DNA from: Candidatus Kapaibacterium sp.
GTDB lineage: Bacteria; Bacteroidota; Ignavibacteria; Kapaibacteriales; UBA7675
Length of the DNA: 39,004 bases
Assembly (NCBI GenBank): GCA_028284775.1
Contig: JANQRB010000120.1
Coordinates: 1 to 39,004 of the forward strand
Reading direction: 5' to 3'
Positions 16,704 through 24,609 of the stretch are shown in pieces (position 1 is the first letter of the stretch; every line of letters starts with the position of its first letter). The notes under the pieces were generated by a model. That model was given only the letters and a program-made list of their open reading frames with translations. It had not been told where the DNA came from and did not search any database. The position numbers and the translations under genes are program-made.

Positions 16704-17366
16704 CTACTTGCGGTCGAAGAGCAGATAAACGTCTGCGGCAAGCGCATATCTTGCCGAAACAGCGTTAGTCGTATCATCCAGATAGATGAGCATGCTACCG
16801 CTGATCACCATTTCCGAGCTGCCTGGTACTGTCCTTGAAGTCAGCTTGCATTCGAGTGTGGCGACTTTGGTGCTGGGTTTAAGATTGCTGCCCGAAGTGC
16901 GAAAAAAGGGACGGTAGCTTAACTCGGCGCCATTGCCGCTTGCCGGGTCAGCAGCCAGGGTGAGCTCTTTGTTTAACTCAACATCGCTGAAATTAAAGCG
17001 GAGGGCGAGCACGCCATCTTTTCCGGCCGGATTGGGAACTTCGAGGTCGACCCTTGCTTGCAGCAGGGTCTTATTCGGATCTTTGGTGATCTGCCATTCC
17101 ATTTGTCGGGTTTGATAGGCCCAGGGCTGTATTCTCAGGTTGCCGCGCGCGTCCAGCGGCAGAAATTCGACGGCGTCGAAAGCCAGCCGGACAGGCTTCA
17201 GATAGTCCTGAGAATCCCCGGGTGCATCGTCATCCGGCTGCTTGTCATCACCGGCGTCTTTGAGCGTTTCCTTGCGGGGCGTTTCGACTTTAAGAGCCGA
17301 CTCGCAGGCGCTGATGCCGGCCATGCCTACAATGATCAGAAGCAGGATAATGCAGGTTCTTGTCAT
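16704..17366 (-). CDS. Lipoprotein B of the ECF-sigma operon, function unknown
   Basis: 220 aa. Signal segment MTRTCIILLLIIVGMAGISAC has a good lipobox (I-S-A-C, Cys21). The sequence after the Cys, C-E-S-A-L-K-V-E-T-P-R-K, aligns position by position with the lipoprotein encoded just upstream (C-D-N-A-I-N-L-D-T-P-K-R). A charged linker (about 30-55) leads to a beta-rich domain of about 160 residues with alternating hydrophobic strands. The two proteins look like diverged tandem duplicates. Last gene of a four-gene minus operon, 15 nt after the previous stop. No known domain recognised. Outer- or inner-membrane anchoring cannot be decided; Bacteroidota lipoproteins often go to the outer membrane. 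Confidence 0.82.
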   Translation of the reverse strand: MTRTCIILLLIIVGMAGISACESALKVETPRKETLKDAGDDKQPDDDAPGDSQDYLKPVRLAFDAVEFLPLDARGNLRIQPWAYQTRQMEWQITKDPNKTLLQARVDLEVPNPAGKDGVLALRFNFSDVELNKELTLAADPASGNGAELSYRPFFRTSGSNLKPSTKVATLECKLTSRTVPGSSEMVISGSMLIYLDDTTNAVSARYALAADVYLLFDRK

Positions 17367-17381
17367 AGGGGGAATTTATCT

Positions 17382-18014
17382 TCAGTACAATAGCTGAAAG
17401 CTGCCTTTCAACTTTAATTGATAACCCTGAATATTAACCGGCAGCTCGACATCGAACACTCCCTCGATGCCGCCTGCATAGTCGCCATTGCCCAGCAAAC
17501 TGCCGTCGAGAAGTTCACAGGCCAGTTCGGCCTTGTCGTTAAACTGAAAGTCGGTGCGTTGGGCCGGCGGAATGAAGCTGCGCCGAAGTTCGATTAACAA
17601 TTCCTGGTCACGATTTCCGCTTCCCGGAGTACTTTCCTCATTGATAATATGGATATCTGGCACGGTCAGCGAATCCAGACTCACGACGATCGACTCGATT
17701 CCAATGAGTTGATTGGCGTTGTCCGGCGCATTCGACATCCGTTCTTTCAGCTCGAGATCCAGCCACAGACGCAATTCGCCGTCGGCCGTATCGATCAGTA
17801 TTTCCTGGCGTTCAGCAACGAATTCCCAGGGGAATGTTTCTTTGTTTGAATAAAAACTCTGATCGAGCCTGAAGCTCATGTTTACCTGCGCCGGCTGAAA
17901 GGGCGGCGGCGGATCCGTTCGTTTCGGAGTATCGAGATTGATTGCATTGTCGCAGGAGACAAAGCAGAGCCCCGCGGCCAGAATCGATAAAATGGATAAA
18001 GAAATTTTATTCAT
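17382..18014 (-). CDS. Lipoprotein A of the ECF-sigma operon, function unknown
   Basis: 210 aa. The signal MNKISLSILSILAAGLCFVSC places the lipid-modified Cys at residue 21. It is followed by DNAINLDTPKR and a Pro-rich linker (DPPPPFQP). The rest is a predicted beta-rich domain of about 160 residues with strands such as ELRLWLDLEL, ESIVVSLDSL, QELLIELRRSF and YQLKLKGSFQLLY. The start codon is 9 nt after the stop of the beta-barrel anti-sigma-like gene, so the genes are almost certainly co-transcribed. The pair of lipoproteins could be partners or ligands of the barrel domain; that is inference from position only. Confidence 0.82.
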   Translation of the reverse strand: MNKISLSILSILAAGLCFVSCDNAINLDTPKRTDPPPPFQPAQVNMSFRLDQSFYSNKETFPWEFVAERQEILIDTADGELRLWLDLELKERMSNAPDNANQLIGIESIVVSLDSLTVPDIHIINEESTPGSGNRDQELLIELRRSFIPPAQRTDFQFNDKAELACELLDGSLLGNGDYAGGIEGVFDVELPVNIQGYQLKLKGSFQLLY

Positions 18015-18023
18015 GACTCTATC

Positions 18024-19292
18024 TCAAAATCGGTACGAAACGCCATAGCTGAAGGCAAACTTGCCGGAAGCAAAATTGCTCTTGTCCTGCCGGTAAAACA
18101 AATGCGAATACTCTACGCCGCCGACCAGGCTGATATGGCTGTCGGGCGTAAAGCTCGCGCCGAGCATCGGTTTCAGGACGAAGCCAAAGCGGTTGAATCC
18201 GGTCGTCAGCTGACCGAAGGGGGCGAACAAGGATTTGTTGTCAATCAGATACATTCGGCCGACCAGGCCGCCCCAGAACATTCGCGGCTTTTGCTGTACT
18301 TCCACGGATTTGCCTTCCGCGTTAACCGCGTCGAAAACCTGGCCGAAGACTTCCTGCCCGAAGGCGGGGCCAAAGCTGATATTCTCGCCGACATTCCACA
18401 AAACATTAACAGCCATGTGGTTAAACCATGGATCGCCGCCGGAGGAAACATCGGCATTCTGCGAATAGTGGAAGTCGCTGTTGCCGCGCAATTCAACCGA
18501 GACCTTTACCGGCGACTCCGTCGTGATCAACCGGTCGAGATTCAAGCCGGCAAATGCGTCGGGCGCGGCTTCGAGCGGCCTGAGGCCCGATTGATTCGCT
18601 GACGGCGCATTCAGGCTATTGGACACTTCAGCTAACAATGTCGTGTATTGCAGGCCGGCATGCCTTTCTTGTTGATAAACAGGCGCTTCATCTTCCCTGA
18701 TAGCTGGAGTAGCATCATCAGTTGAGGTCGGTTCGGCGGGAAGGGGGTCGGGATACACGAACTTAACCACTTCGCGCGGAGCGACCTGCTCGGGAAGCAC
18801 TGCCGAAGCGAGCATCGTCTGATTGTCCCCATAGGGATAGGGCGACGAATTAATCCGTTCAAATGACAGGTCGCGCTGAAGCGTTTCGCTCGTATCCGCC
18901 GCCAGGCTGGCAGGCGTATCGTTGTTCATTGTCGTCAGAAACACGGCGCTGGTCACCACCGTCGACAGCGCGGCCGCTACGACAGCTTGCGAATATTTGC
19001 CAAAAAACGAGGCGACCGATGTCGACAGCGACGATAGCGCTCCCTGCGAGCCTGCCGTCGCTATCGGCGCAACCGGAGCCGTAAAGCCCAACTGCGAGAA
19101 AATTGCGTGGGTCGAAGCAGCGCTGGGTGTAAAGGCCACCTTGTCCGATCCGACGGCGCGGCGAATAGCCAGCAATTCCTTGAGCTCAGAGCGCAAGTCT
19201 TCATTGGCGGAAAGGCCGCTGAACAGGGTGTCTTCTTTTGCGACATCCAGGCTGCCGTCGAGAAATTCGCTGATTAACTCCGAGTAATTCAT
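18024..19292 (-). CDS. Anti-sigma-like membrane protein with C-terminal outer-membrane beta-barrel
   Basis: 422 aa. Residues 1-50 form a short helical, acidic N-terminus (NYSELISEFLDGSLDVAKEDTLF...LRSELKELLAIRRAVG) like the cytoplasmic domains of anti-sigma factors, but without the Zn-binding HxxxCxxC motif. A single hydrophobic helix follows at about 101-121 (SQAVVAAALSTVVTSAVFLTT). Residues about 122-245 are an acidic Pro/Ala/Thr-rich linker. Residues about 262-422 alternate as amphipathic strands (VKVSVELRG, MAVNVLWNV, MFWGGLVGRMYLI, FGFVLKPMLGASF, ISLVGGVEYSHLFY, FAFSYGVSYRF) and end in aromatic-Arg-Phe, the usual C-terminal beta-signal of outer-membrane barrels. It follows the ECF sigma gene by 50 nt, which supports the anti-sigma reading. 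A polypeptide linking both membranes is implied. I recall barrel proteins with such N-termini in Bacteroidota annotated only as beta-barrel proteins; function untested here. Confidence 0.8.
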   Translation of the reverse strand: MNYSELISEFLDGSLDVAKEDTLFSGLSANEDLRSELKELLAIRRAVGSDKVAFTPSAASTHAIFSQLGFTAPVAPIATAGSQGALSSLSTSVASFFGKYSQAVVAAALSTVVTSAVFLTTMNNDTPASLAADTSETLQRDLSFERINSSPYPYGDNQTMLASAVLPEQVAPREVVKFVYPDPLPAEPTSTDDATPAIREDEAPVYQQERHAGLQYTTLLAEVSNSLNAPSANQSGLRPLEAAPDAFAGLNLDRLITTESPVKVSVELRGNSDFHYSQNADVSSGGDPWFNHMAVNVLWNVGENISFGPAFGQEVFGQVFDAVNAEGKSVEVQQKPRMFWGGLVGRMYLIDNKSLFAPFGQLTTGFNRFGFVLKPMLGASFTPDSHISLVGGVEYSHLFYRQDKSNFASGKFAFSYGVSYRF

Positions 19293-19341
19293 AGGGCATT
19301 CGCTGTCGAATCTTTATTGAAGTTTGTCGTTTGTCGACAAT

Positions 19342-19905
19342 TTAACGTGCCAGATCTTTCAGATATGGCGAGAGAATCGTCCGCACCTGCTGTTTGGCGC
19401 GAAAGACGCGCGTCTTGACGGCCGATACGGAATCACCGACGATTTGCGAGATTTCTTTATAGGAGAGACCGTCGTATTCGCGCAGTACGAAAGCTTCGCG
19501 ATATTCCACCTCCAACAGCTCGAGCGCCATTGCGATAAGGTCTAGCATCTCTGCCTGCTCGTGCGAATGAGCTTTGCTGGCAAAGTGGAAATTGTCGATC
19601 GCGACGGTATCGCGTTTGTCGCGCTTGTAGTTGAGGCATAAATTACGCGCGATACGCAGGAGGAATCCCGGGACATTGGTCATGTTTCGGTCGACCTGCG
19701 CACTCTTGTAGAAGCGCAAAAAGGTCTCCTGAAAAATATCCTCCGCCTGCTCATAATTGCCGACGACGCGCAGACAATAAGCGTGGATGCGGGGCGAATA
19801 GCGATTGTACAACTCGCTGAACGCCGCCTCGGCCTCGCGTTTGGGGCCTTTGAGCATGTAAAACAGCCCATCATCCGTTTCGTCTGCGTATTTGCTTCTG
19901 GTCAT
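19342..19905 (-). CDS. ECF-type RNA polymerase sigma factor
   Basis: 187 aa from the ATG at 19905. The frame runs on to 20070, but the extra 55 residues are Cys/Arg-rich and unlike a sigma factor, so the shorter start is preferred. Region 2 is visible as AFSELYNRYSPRIHAYCLRVVGNYEQAEDIFQETFLRFYKS, with FLLRIARNLCLNYKRDKR behind it. Region 4 is LLEVEYREAFVLREYDGLSYKEISQIVGDSVSAVKTRVFRAKQQVR, including the helix-turn-helix. Regions 1 and 3 are absent, as in ECF sigmas. It heads a minus-strand operon with the anti-sigma-like barrel protein and two lipoproteins, so it probably drives this operon and perhaps the divergent T9SS-cargo gene. Targets cannot be read from the window. Confidence 0.93.
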   Translation of the reverse strand: MTRSKYADETDDGLFYMLKGPKREAEAAFSELYNRYSPRIHAYCLRVVGNYEQAEDIFQETFLRFYKSAQVDRNMTNVPGFLLRIARNLCLNYKRDKRDTVAIDNFHFASKAHSHEQAEMLDLIAMALELLEVEYREAFVLREYDGLSYKEISQIVGDSVSAVKTRVFRAKQQVRTILSPYLKDLAR

Positions 19906-20103
19906 ACGCCCGCATCGTGCAATCCGTGAATACCGGTCCTGCGAACAATAACACGGTTTTGCAAAAAGGATGCAAATTTTCTGGCGGACAGAGTATCTGT
20001 AACAATTGATCACAGGCGGTGTTATTCGACGCTTGAAAGCCTGCTCCCGGCAGGTTCCCCTTGTGAGCATAGGTACTAACCCTTGAAGATACCGGAGATG
20101 AGG
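19906..20103. promoter_or_regulatory. Divergent promoter region of the sigma operon and the T9SS-cargo gene
   Basis: About 198 bp between divergent start codons. It holds an inverted repeat TTTGCA (19958-19963) N7 TGCAAA (19971-19976), about 55-70 bp upstream of the sigma factor ATG, which could be an operator. I could not identify a convincing pair of -33/-7 boxes in either direction. Confidence 0.4.
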
Positions 20104-22398
20104 ATGCGGATTTCGCCCCGATTATGGCTGTTGCTCTTATGCTCCGCGCTCGTGTTGCTGAGTGCCGGCGCAAGGGTCTCGGCAGCACCTCCCGCTGCGC
20201 CACAGTCGGTGAAGGCGGAACTCATTCTCTTGGCGGGAACTACCGAGCAGCACGTCCTTCTCAGTTGGCTGGAGAACCGAAGCGAAGGTCGGACGGATGG
20301 CTATCGCATCTTTGTCGCGCGGAATAATGCCGCCGAATTCACACTCTTTGGCGAGAGTCTGCTGACCACCTGGCAGGCAGGCCCGCTTGCGCCGGGCTTT
20401 TATCAGTTTCATGTGCGGGCCTATAACAAGGAAGGCCAGAGCCCTCCCAGCGCGGTCGTCAATGTAGATGTAGGTGATCTGGATGACCCGGATAGCCCAA
20501 GCCCGCTGATCGAGTTTACGTCAACGCCGGAGACAGAAGCGCGGCAGGGTGACGTCTACCGGACGGAGATCAGAGCGCTATCCAAAGTTGCGGGAACACT
20601 GTCCTATGAATTGCGCCAGGGTCCGCAGGGAATGCTGCTGGATCCGATCAGTGGCGCGATTGAGTGGCGGCCTGCCGATCCAGGCGCGTTTACTGTGAGA
20701 GTTCGTGCCTGGCTGAGCACGGCCAGACCTTTGTGGGCCGAACAGGAATGGCGAATTGCGGTAGCGCCGCGCGACGATGACCCGGGCGACCCCGGGCAGC
20801 CCTGCGCCGAGCTGCGCGGACAGGTTGTCGGCCCGAGCGGCGACCTGCTGCAGATCGGAATTCTGACGCTGATCCGGGTCGATGGCTCCGAATCGGACTC
20901 CTTCAATTCCGAGAGCGGCGATCTGCTGTCCCGGACGATACAAAAAGGCCAGTTCGAAATACTGGTGCCGGCGGGTCGCTATGTGGCATTTGTTTCCGGT
21001 CCGGGAATCAGCGAAACCTGGTACGGCGGCGGTCAGGATGTACGCCAGGCCCGTCGGTTCACCTTGGAATGCGGCAGCGTGCACAATATGTCCCTGATCG
21101 CGCGGAAACGCAGTCTCAGAGGCCAAAGGACGCTGAGCGGACAGACCGTCGACGCGCTCAGCGGCGAGCCTGTGGCAGGGACAATATTCTTTTCCGTTGC
21201 TCCCGGGATCAATATCAGCCCTGATTTTTGGGACAATCATTTGCCCTATCCAAGCGAATATATCCGAACGGATTTCGACGGCAACTTCAGCATTACGCTG
21301 CCTGAAGGTATTCCTTTCGTCGCGGAAGCTTTGCCGTTTATCGCGGATAACAGTCAATATCCGGATGTTGAAGGCCACCAGTCCCGCTATTATGGCGGTA
21401 CTGCGGATCCAGCCGAAGCCCTGCGTTTGCCTGAGGGCATGAGCTCGGCGCCGCTTCGGATCGAATTGCCGACCTTGCCGCAGATTGACAATGTACTGCG
21501 AGGCAGCGTGGTCGCCGGCAGCGATCGACAGGGCCAGCCCGCTCGGATACGATTGCTGCGTCTTGTCGTGGACGCGAACGGCCAGATGCGTATCGATGCC
21601 CGCTCGACCGGTTCGGATATTGCCGGTCGCTTCGAAATATTTAATCTGGAACCCGGCGATTATCTGATTCAGGCGATACCCTTCGGCAAGACCTTTCTGC
21701 CGAGCTATGCTACAAGGGACGGCAACCCCGCTCTGCACTGGCAAGAGGCCCGCCTGTTGCATGTAGAAGCGAGCGGCCGCATTTTGGAAGATTTGCAGAT
21801 TGCTTTACCCCTCAATGCGGGGCTGCTGGGCCGGACCGGAATACAGGGCAGGGTTGAACGAACACAGCACAACGGCGTGTCCTCGGCGATCGCCGGCGCT
21901 ATCCTTTATGCCATTAAGAACGACGGCAGTGTGGCGGACTTTACGATCAGTGATCAGACAGGCGCATTTGACTTTCGTTGGCTCAGCGCCGGCCGTTATA
22001 CGATTCTCGTTGACAAACCCGGATTTGAGATTCTTACGGAAAGCATAAGTCTGGATTATGAATCAAGGGTATTTGTGAACCGAAGATTCGTACTGCAGGA
22101 CCTCAATGCCAGCACGACCGACGTGCAGACTTTGGGGGCCGACTTTCCCTCGGTCCTTGTTTCTCCGAATCCGGCGCGACACAGCGCGCGCTGCATTTTT
22201 ACTTCGCCCACAAGCGGCTCTATACAGTTTCGTCTTATCGACAGCCGCGGACGGGAAGTTTTTTCGGACGAAATCGTTGCAATCGCGGGTCCAAATACTT
22301 ATATTATCGACACTAGTTTGTTTGCCGCCGGAATTTACATTGCTCGATTTTCCGGCATTCGATTTACAACATCTGCATTCTTGCTCATTGCACATTGA
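20104..22398 (+). CDS. T9SS-secreted multi-domain protein (FN3, Ig-like, carboxypeptidase-regulatory-like repeats)
   Basis: 764 aa from the ATG at 20104, which has GGAG 6 nt upstream. In-frame TTG (20083) and ATG (20098) are less well placed. Signal peptide RISPRLWLLLLCSALVLLSAGARVSA. Domains by eye: a fibronectin-III-like unit (about 30-125), a cadherin/putative-Ig-like unit (about 130-220; GMLLDPISGAIEWRPADPGAFTVRVRA), then several carboxypeptidase-regulatory-like units seen as 'G-x-V...L.A...G.F.I..LP.G.Y....' (about 235-660). A C-terminal T9SS sorting domain closes the protein (about 685-764; VSPNPARHSARCIF, LIDSRGREVF, FAAGIYIARFSG). The protein is probably surface-anchored or released; no enzyme domain is seen. 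Divergent from the ECF sigma operon. Confidence 0.88.
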   Translation: MRISPRLWLLLLCSALVLLSAGARVSAAPPAAPQSVKAELILLAGTTEQHVLLSWLENRSEGRTDGYRIFVARNNAAEFTLFGESLLTTWQAGPLAPGFYQFHVRAYNKEGQSPPSAVVNVDVGDLDDPDSPSPLIEFTSTPETEARQGDVYRTEIRALSKVAGTLSYELRQGPQGMLLDPISGAIEWRPADPGAFTVRVRAWLSTARPLWAEQEWRIAVAPRDDDPGDPGQPCAELRGQVVGPSGDLLQIGILTLIRVDGSESDSFNSESGDLLSRTIQKGQFEILVPAGRYVAFVSGPGISETWYGGGQDVRQARRFTLECGSVHNMSLIARKRSLRGQRTLSGQTVDALSGEPVAGTIFFSVAPGINISPDFWDNHLPYPSEYIRTDFDGNFSITLPEGIPFVAEALPFIADNSQYPDVEGHQSRYYGGTADPAEALRLPEGMSSAPLRIELPTLPQIDNVLRGSVVAGSDRQGQPARIRLLRLVVDANGQMRIDARSTGSDIAGRFEIFNLEPGDYLIQAIPFGKTFLPSYATRDGNPALHWQEARLLHVEASGRILEDLQIALPLNAGLLGRTGIQGRVERTQHNGVSSAIAGAILYAIKNDGSVADFTISDQTGAFDFRWLSAGRYTILVDKPGFEILTESISLDYESRVFVNRRFVLQDLNASTTDVQTLGADFPSVLVSPNPARHSARCIFTSPTSGSIQFRLIDSRGREVFSDEIVAIAGPNTYIIDTSLFAAGIYIARFSGIRFTTSAFLLIAH

Positions 22399-22437
22399 GA
22401 GACCAACAGAAAACGTACTCATATACTCCGTAGGAAG

Positions 22438-22474
22438 TGCCCGCTGATTTTAATCGGTGGGCATTTCTGTTTTC
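22438..22474 (+). terminator. Rho-independent terminator after the T9SS-cargo gene
   Basis: TGCCCGCTGATT (22438-22449), 2-nt gap, AATCGGTGGGCA (22452-22463): all twelve positions can pair in RNA if two G-U pairs are allowed, though the innermost pairs must open to form a loop. It is followed by the U-rich TTTCTGTTTTC. It lies 40 nt past the stop codon and before ligA. Confidence 0.8.
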
Positions 22475-22512
22475 TCGATGTATTTTGCGTTTTTCCCTTT
22501 ACCTAGTTTTGG

Positions 22513-24603
22513 ATGCGGGAGGGTATGACGTCAAAGAACATCGGAGACAGCGATCTGACCAAGGATCAGGCCGGCAAGCGGGCCGAGCAATTGCGACGCG
22601 AGATCAGACAACACGACTATTATTACTACACTGAGGCTCAGCCGCGTATATCCGACCGGGATTATGACCGCTTGCTGGAGGAACTTTTCAGTCTGGAAGG
22701 AGCCTGGCCCGAGCTGCAAACGCCCGAAAGTCCCACGCAGCGCGTAGGAGGCGCGCCGGTCAAGGATTTTCCGACCGTCAGCCATAGCGTTGCGATGCTC
22801 TCCCTGCAGAATACCTACAGTGAAGATGAAATTGTCGATTTTGACCGCCGGGTCCGAGAACTACTGCCTGAGCAGGAGATCCGATACGCCGTCGATCTGA
22901 AGTACGATGGGGTAGCGATTGCCCTGCGTTATCGTAACGGACGTTTTGTTTTAGGAGCCACGCGCGGAGATGGCGTACAGGGCGATGACATCAGCGCCAA
23001 TCTCAAGACAATTCGATCGATACCGCTTCAGGTGGATATCGCACGCGCCGGCACCGACTTTCCTGCTGATTTCGAAGTCCGCGGCGAGATATATATGCTG
23101 AACGGCGATTTCGAAAAGCTTAACGCTCAGCGCATTGCGGCCGGCGAAAGAGCCTTCGCCAATCCGCGCAACCTGACTGCGGGCACCTTAAAAATGCAGG
23201 ATTCGAAAGTTGTCGCTTCGCGACCTCTGCGGATGGCTTGCTACTCGCTGCTTACAGATACGGACCTGCCGTCGCATAGTGCCGGTATGCAGGCGCTACA
23301 GAAGCTGGGTTTTCCGGTAGGCAATTCGCAGCGAACCTGTGAATCGATCGACGAGCTGCGCCGCTATATCGCCGAGTGGGAGGAAAAACGCCATACGCTG
23401 CCCTTTATGATCGACGGTATAGTCATTAAGGTTGATTCTCTCGTCCAGCAACAACGACTCGGCAACGTTGCCCGCTTTCCTCGCTGGGCGATTGCATATA
23501 AATATGAAGCCGAGAAAGCACGTACCGTTCTTGAGGACATTTTCTTGCAGGTCGGGCGGACCGGGGTCGTCACACCGGTAGCGGCTTTGCGGCCGGTTTT
23601 TGTATCGGGATCCACCGTCAGCCGGGCAACCTTGCATAATGCCGATTTTATCGCCGAGCTTGGCATCCATGTCGGTGATACGGTAATTATTGAAAAGGGC
23701 GGCGAAGTTATCCCCAAGGTCATCGGCTATGTTGCGGAACTGCGGCCGGCGGAGAGCAAGGCCTACGAATTTCCCGCGCTCTGTCCATGCGAGTGCAGGC
23801 ATAGTCTGAAACGCTATGAAGGCGAGGCGAATCATTATTGCGATAACGCTCTTTGCCCCCGGCAGCTGAAGCGCCGGTTGATTCACTTTGCCTCGCGCAA
23901 CGCTATGGATATCGAGGGCCTGGGCGAGCGCAATGTTGAGCAGTTGATTGCAGCCGGATTGCTTGGCGGTATCGCCGAAATATATGATCTGCACGCGCGG
24001 CGCGATGACATTCTGAAGCTGGAACGCTGGGCGGCAAAAAAAGTAGACAATATGCTGGAAGGAATCGAACGCAGCAAAAGCCGACCCTTTGAGAAGGTCT
24101 TGTATAGCGTCGGCATACGCTTTGTCGGTGAGGAAACGGCGCGAATTCTTGTGCGGCACTATCACGACATTGATGCACTCGCTGCGGCCGGACAGGAAGA
24201 GCTTGAAGATATCCATGGCATCGGCAAACGTATTGCCGAGTCCCTGGTCGAATTTTTCCAGGATCAGATCAATCGCGAACTGATGAGCCGGCTGCGGGAT
24301 GCGGGATTGTGTCTGGTTCAGGAAGCGTCCGAAGCAGACGAAGGCGGCCCGGCGGCCTTGGCCGGTGCGAGCTTTGTGCTGACGGGAACCCTGCCGACAA
24401 TGAACCGCAACGAGGCGCGCGCCCTGATTCAGCAGCATGGCGGCAAAGTTGTCGGATCGGTCAGCTCCAAGACATCGTATCTGCTGGCCGGTACCGATCC
24501 GGGAAGTAAGTATGCCAAGGCGGAAAAACTGGCTGTGCCGATCATCGGCGAAGCGGAATTCCGGGCAATGATCGCTAACGAAGAGCCGGCTGACAAGAGG
24601 TAA
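22513..24603 (+). CDS. ligA: NAD+-dependent DNA ligase LigA
   Basis: 696 aa, near the family norm. It seals nicks in duplex DNA using NAD+ during replication and repair. The N-terminal Ia domain has DYYYYTEAQPRISDRDYDRL, with tyrosines for NMN recognition. The adenylation motif is VDLKYDGVAIALRY (Lys130), where the usual form is K-x-D-G. Later come GAYARGDG-like ATRGDGVQGDD, VRGEIYM, NPRNLTAGTLK, an OB-fold, a Cys cluster (about 415-440), helix-hairpin-helix repeats (VGIRFVGEETARIL, IHGIGKRIAESL) and a C-terminal BRCT domain (FVLTGTLPTMNRNEARALI...GSKYAKAEKL). The Cys cluster reads C-P-C-E-C-x14-C-x4-C, one residue longer than the usual C-P-x-C opening. Start may be 22513 or the ATG at 22525, which sits 2 nt after GGGAGG. 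Confidence 0.97.
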   Translation: MREGMTSKNIGDSDLTKDQAGKRAEQLRREIRQHDYYYYTEAQPRISDRDYDRLLEELFSLEGAWPELQTPESPTQRVGGAPVKDFPTVSHSVAMLSLQNTYSEDEIVDFDRRVRELLPEQEIRYAVDLKYDGVAIALRYRNGRFVLGATRGDGVQGDDISANLKTIRSIPLQVDIARAGTDFPADFEVRGEIYMLNGDFEKLNAQRIAAGERAFANPRNLTAGTLKMQDSKVVASRPLRMACYSLLTDTDLPSHSAGMQALQKLGFPVGNSQRTCESIDELRRYIAEWEEKRHTLPFMIDGIVIKVDSLVQQQRLGNVARFPRWAIAYKYEAEKARTVLEDIFLQVGRTGVVTPVAALRPVFVSGSTVSRATLHNADFIAELGIHVGDTVIIEKGGEVIPKVIGYVAELRPAESKAYEFPALCPCECRHSLKRYEGEANHYCDNALCPRQLKRRLIHFASRNAMDIEGLGERNVEQLIAAGLLGGIAEIYDLHARRDDILKLERWAAKKVDNMLEGIERSKSRPFEKVLYSVGIRFVGEETARILVRHYHDIDALAAAGQEELEDIHGIGKRIAESLVEFFQDQINRELMSRLRDAGLCLVQEASEADEGGPAALAGASFVLTGTLPTMNRNEARALIQQHGGKVVGSVSSKTSYLLAGTDPGSKYAKAEKLAVPIIGEAEFRAMIANEEPADKR

Positions 24604-24609
24604 TATTCT

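Noticed and set aside
20578..21762. 394-codon minus-strand frame inside the T9SS-cargo gene
   Set aside because: Antisense shadow caused by high GC; the plus frame has signal peptide, repeats and sorting domain.
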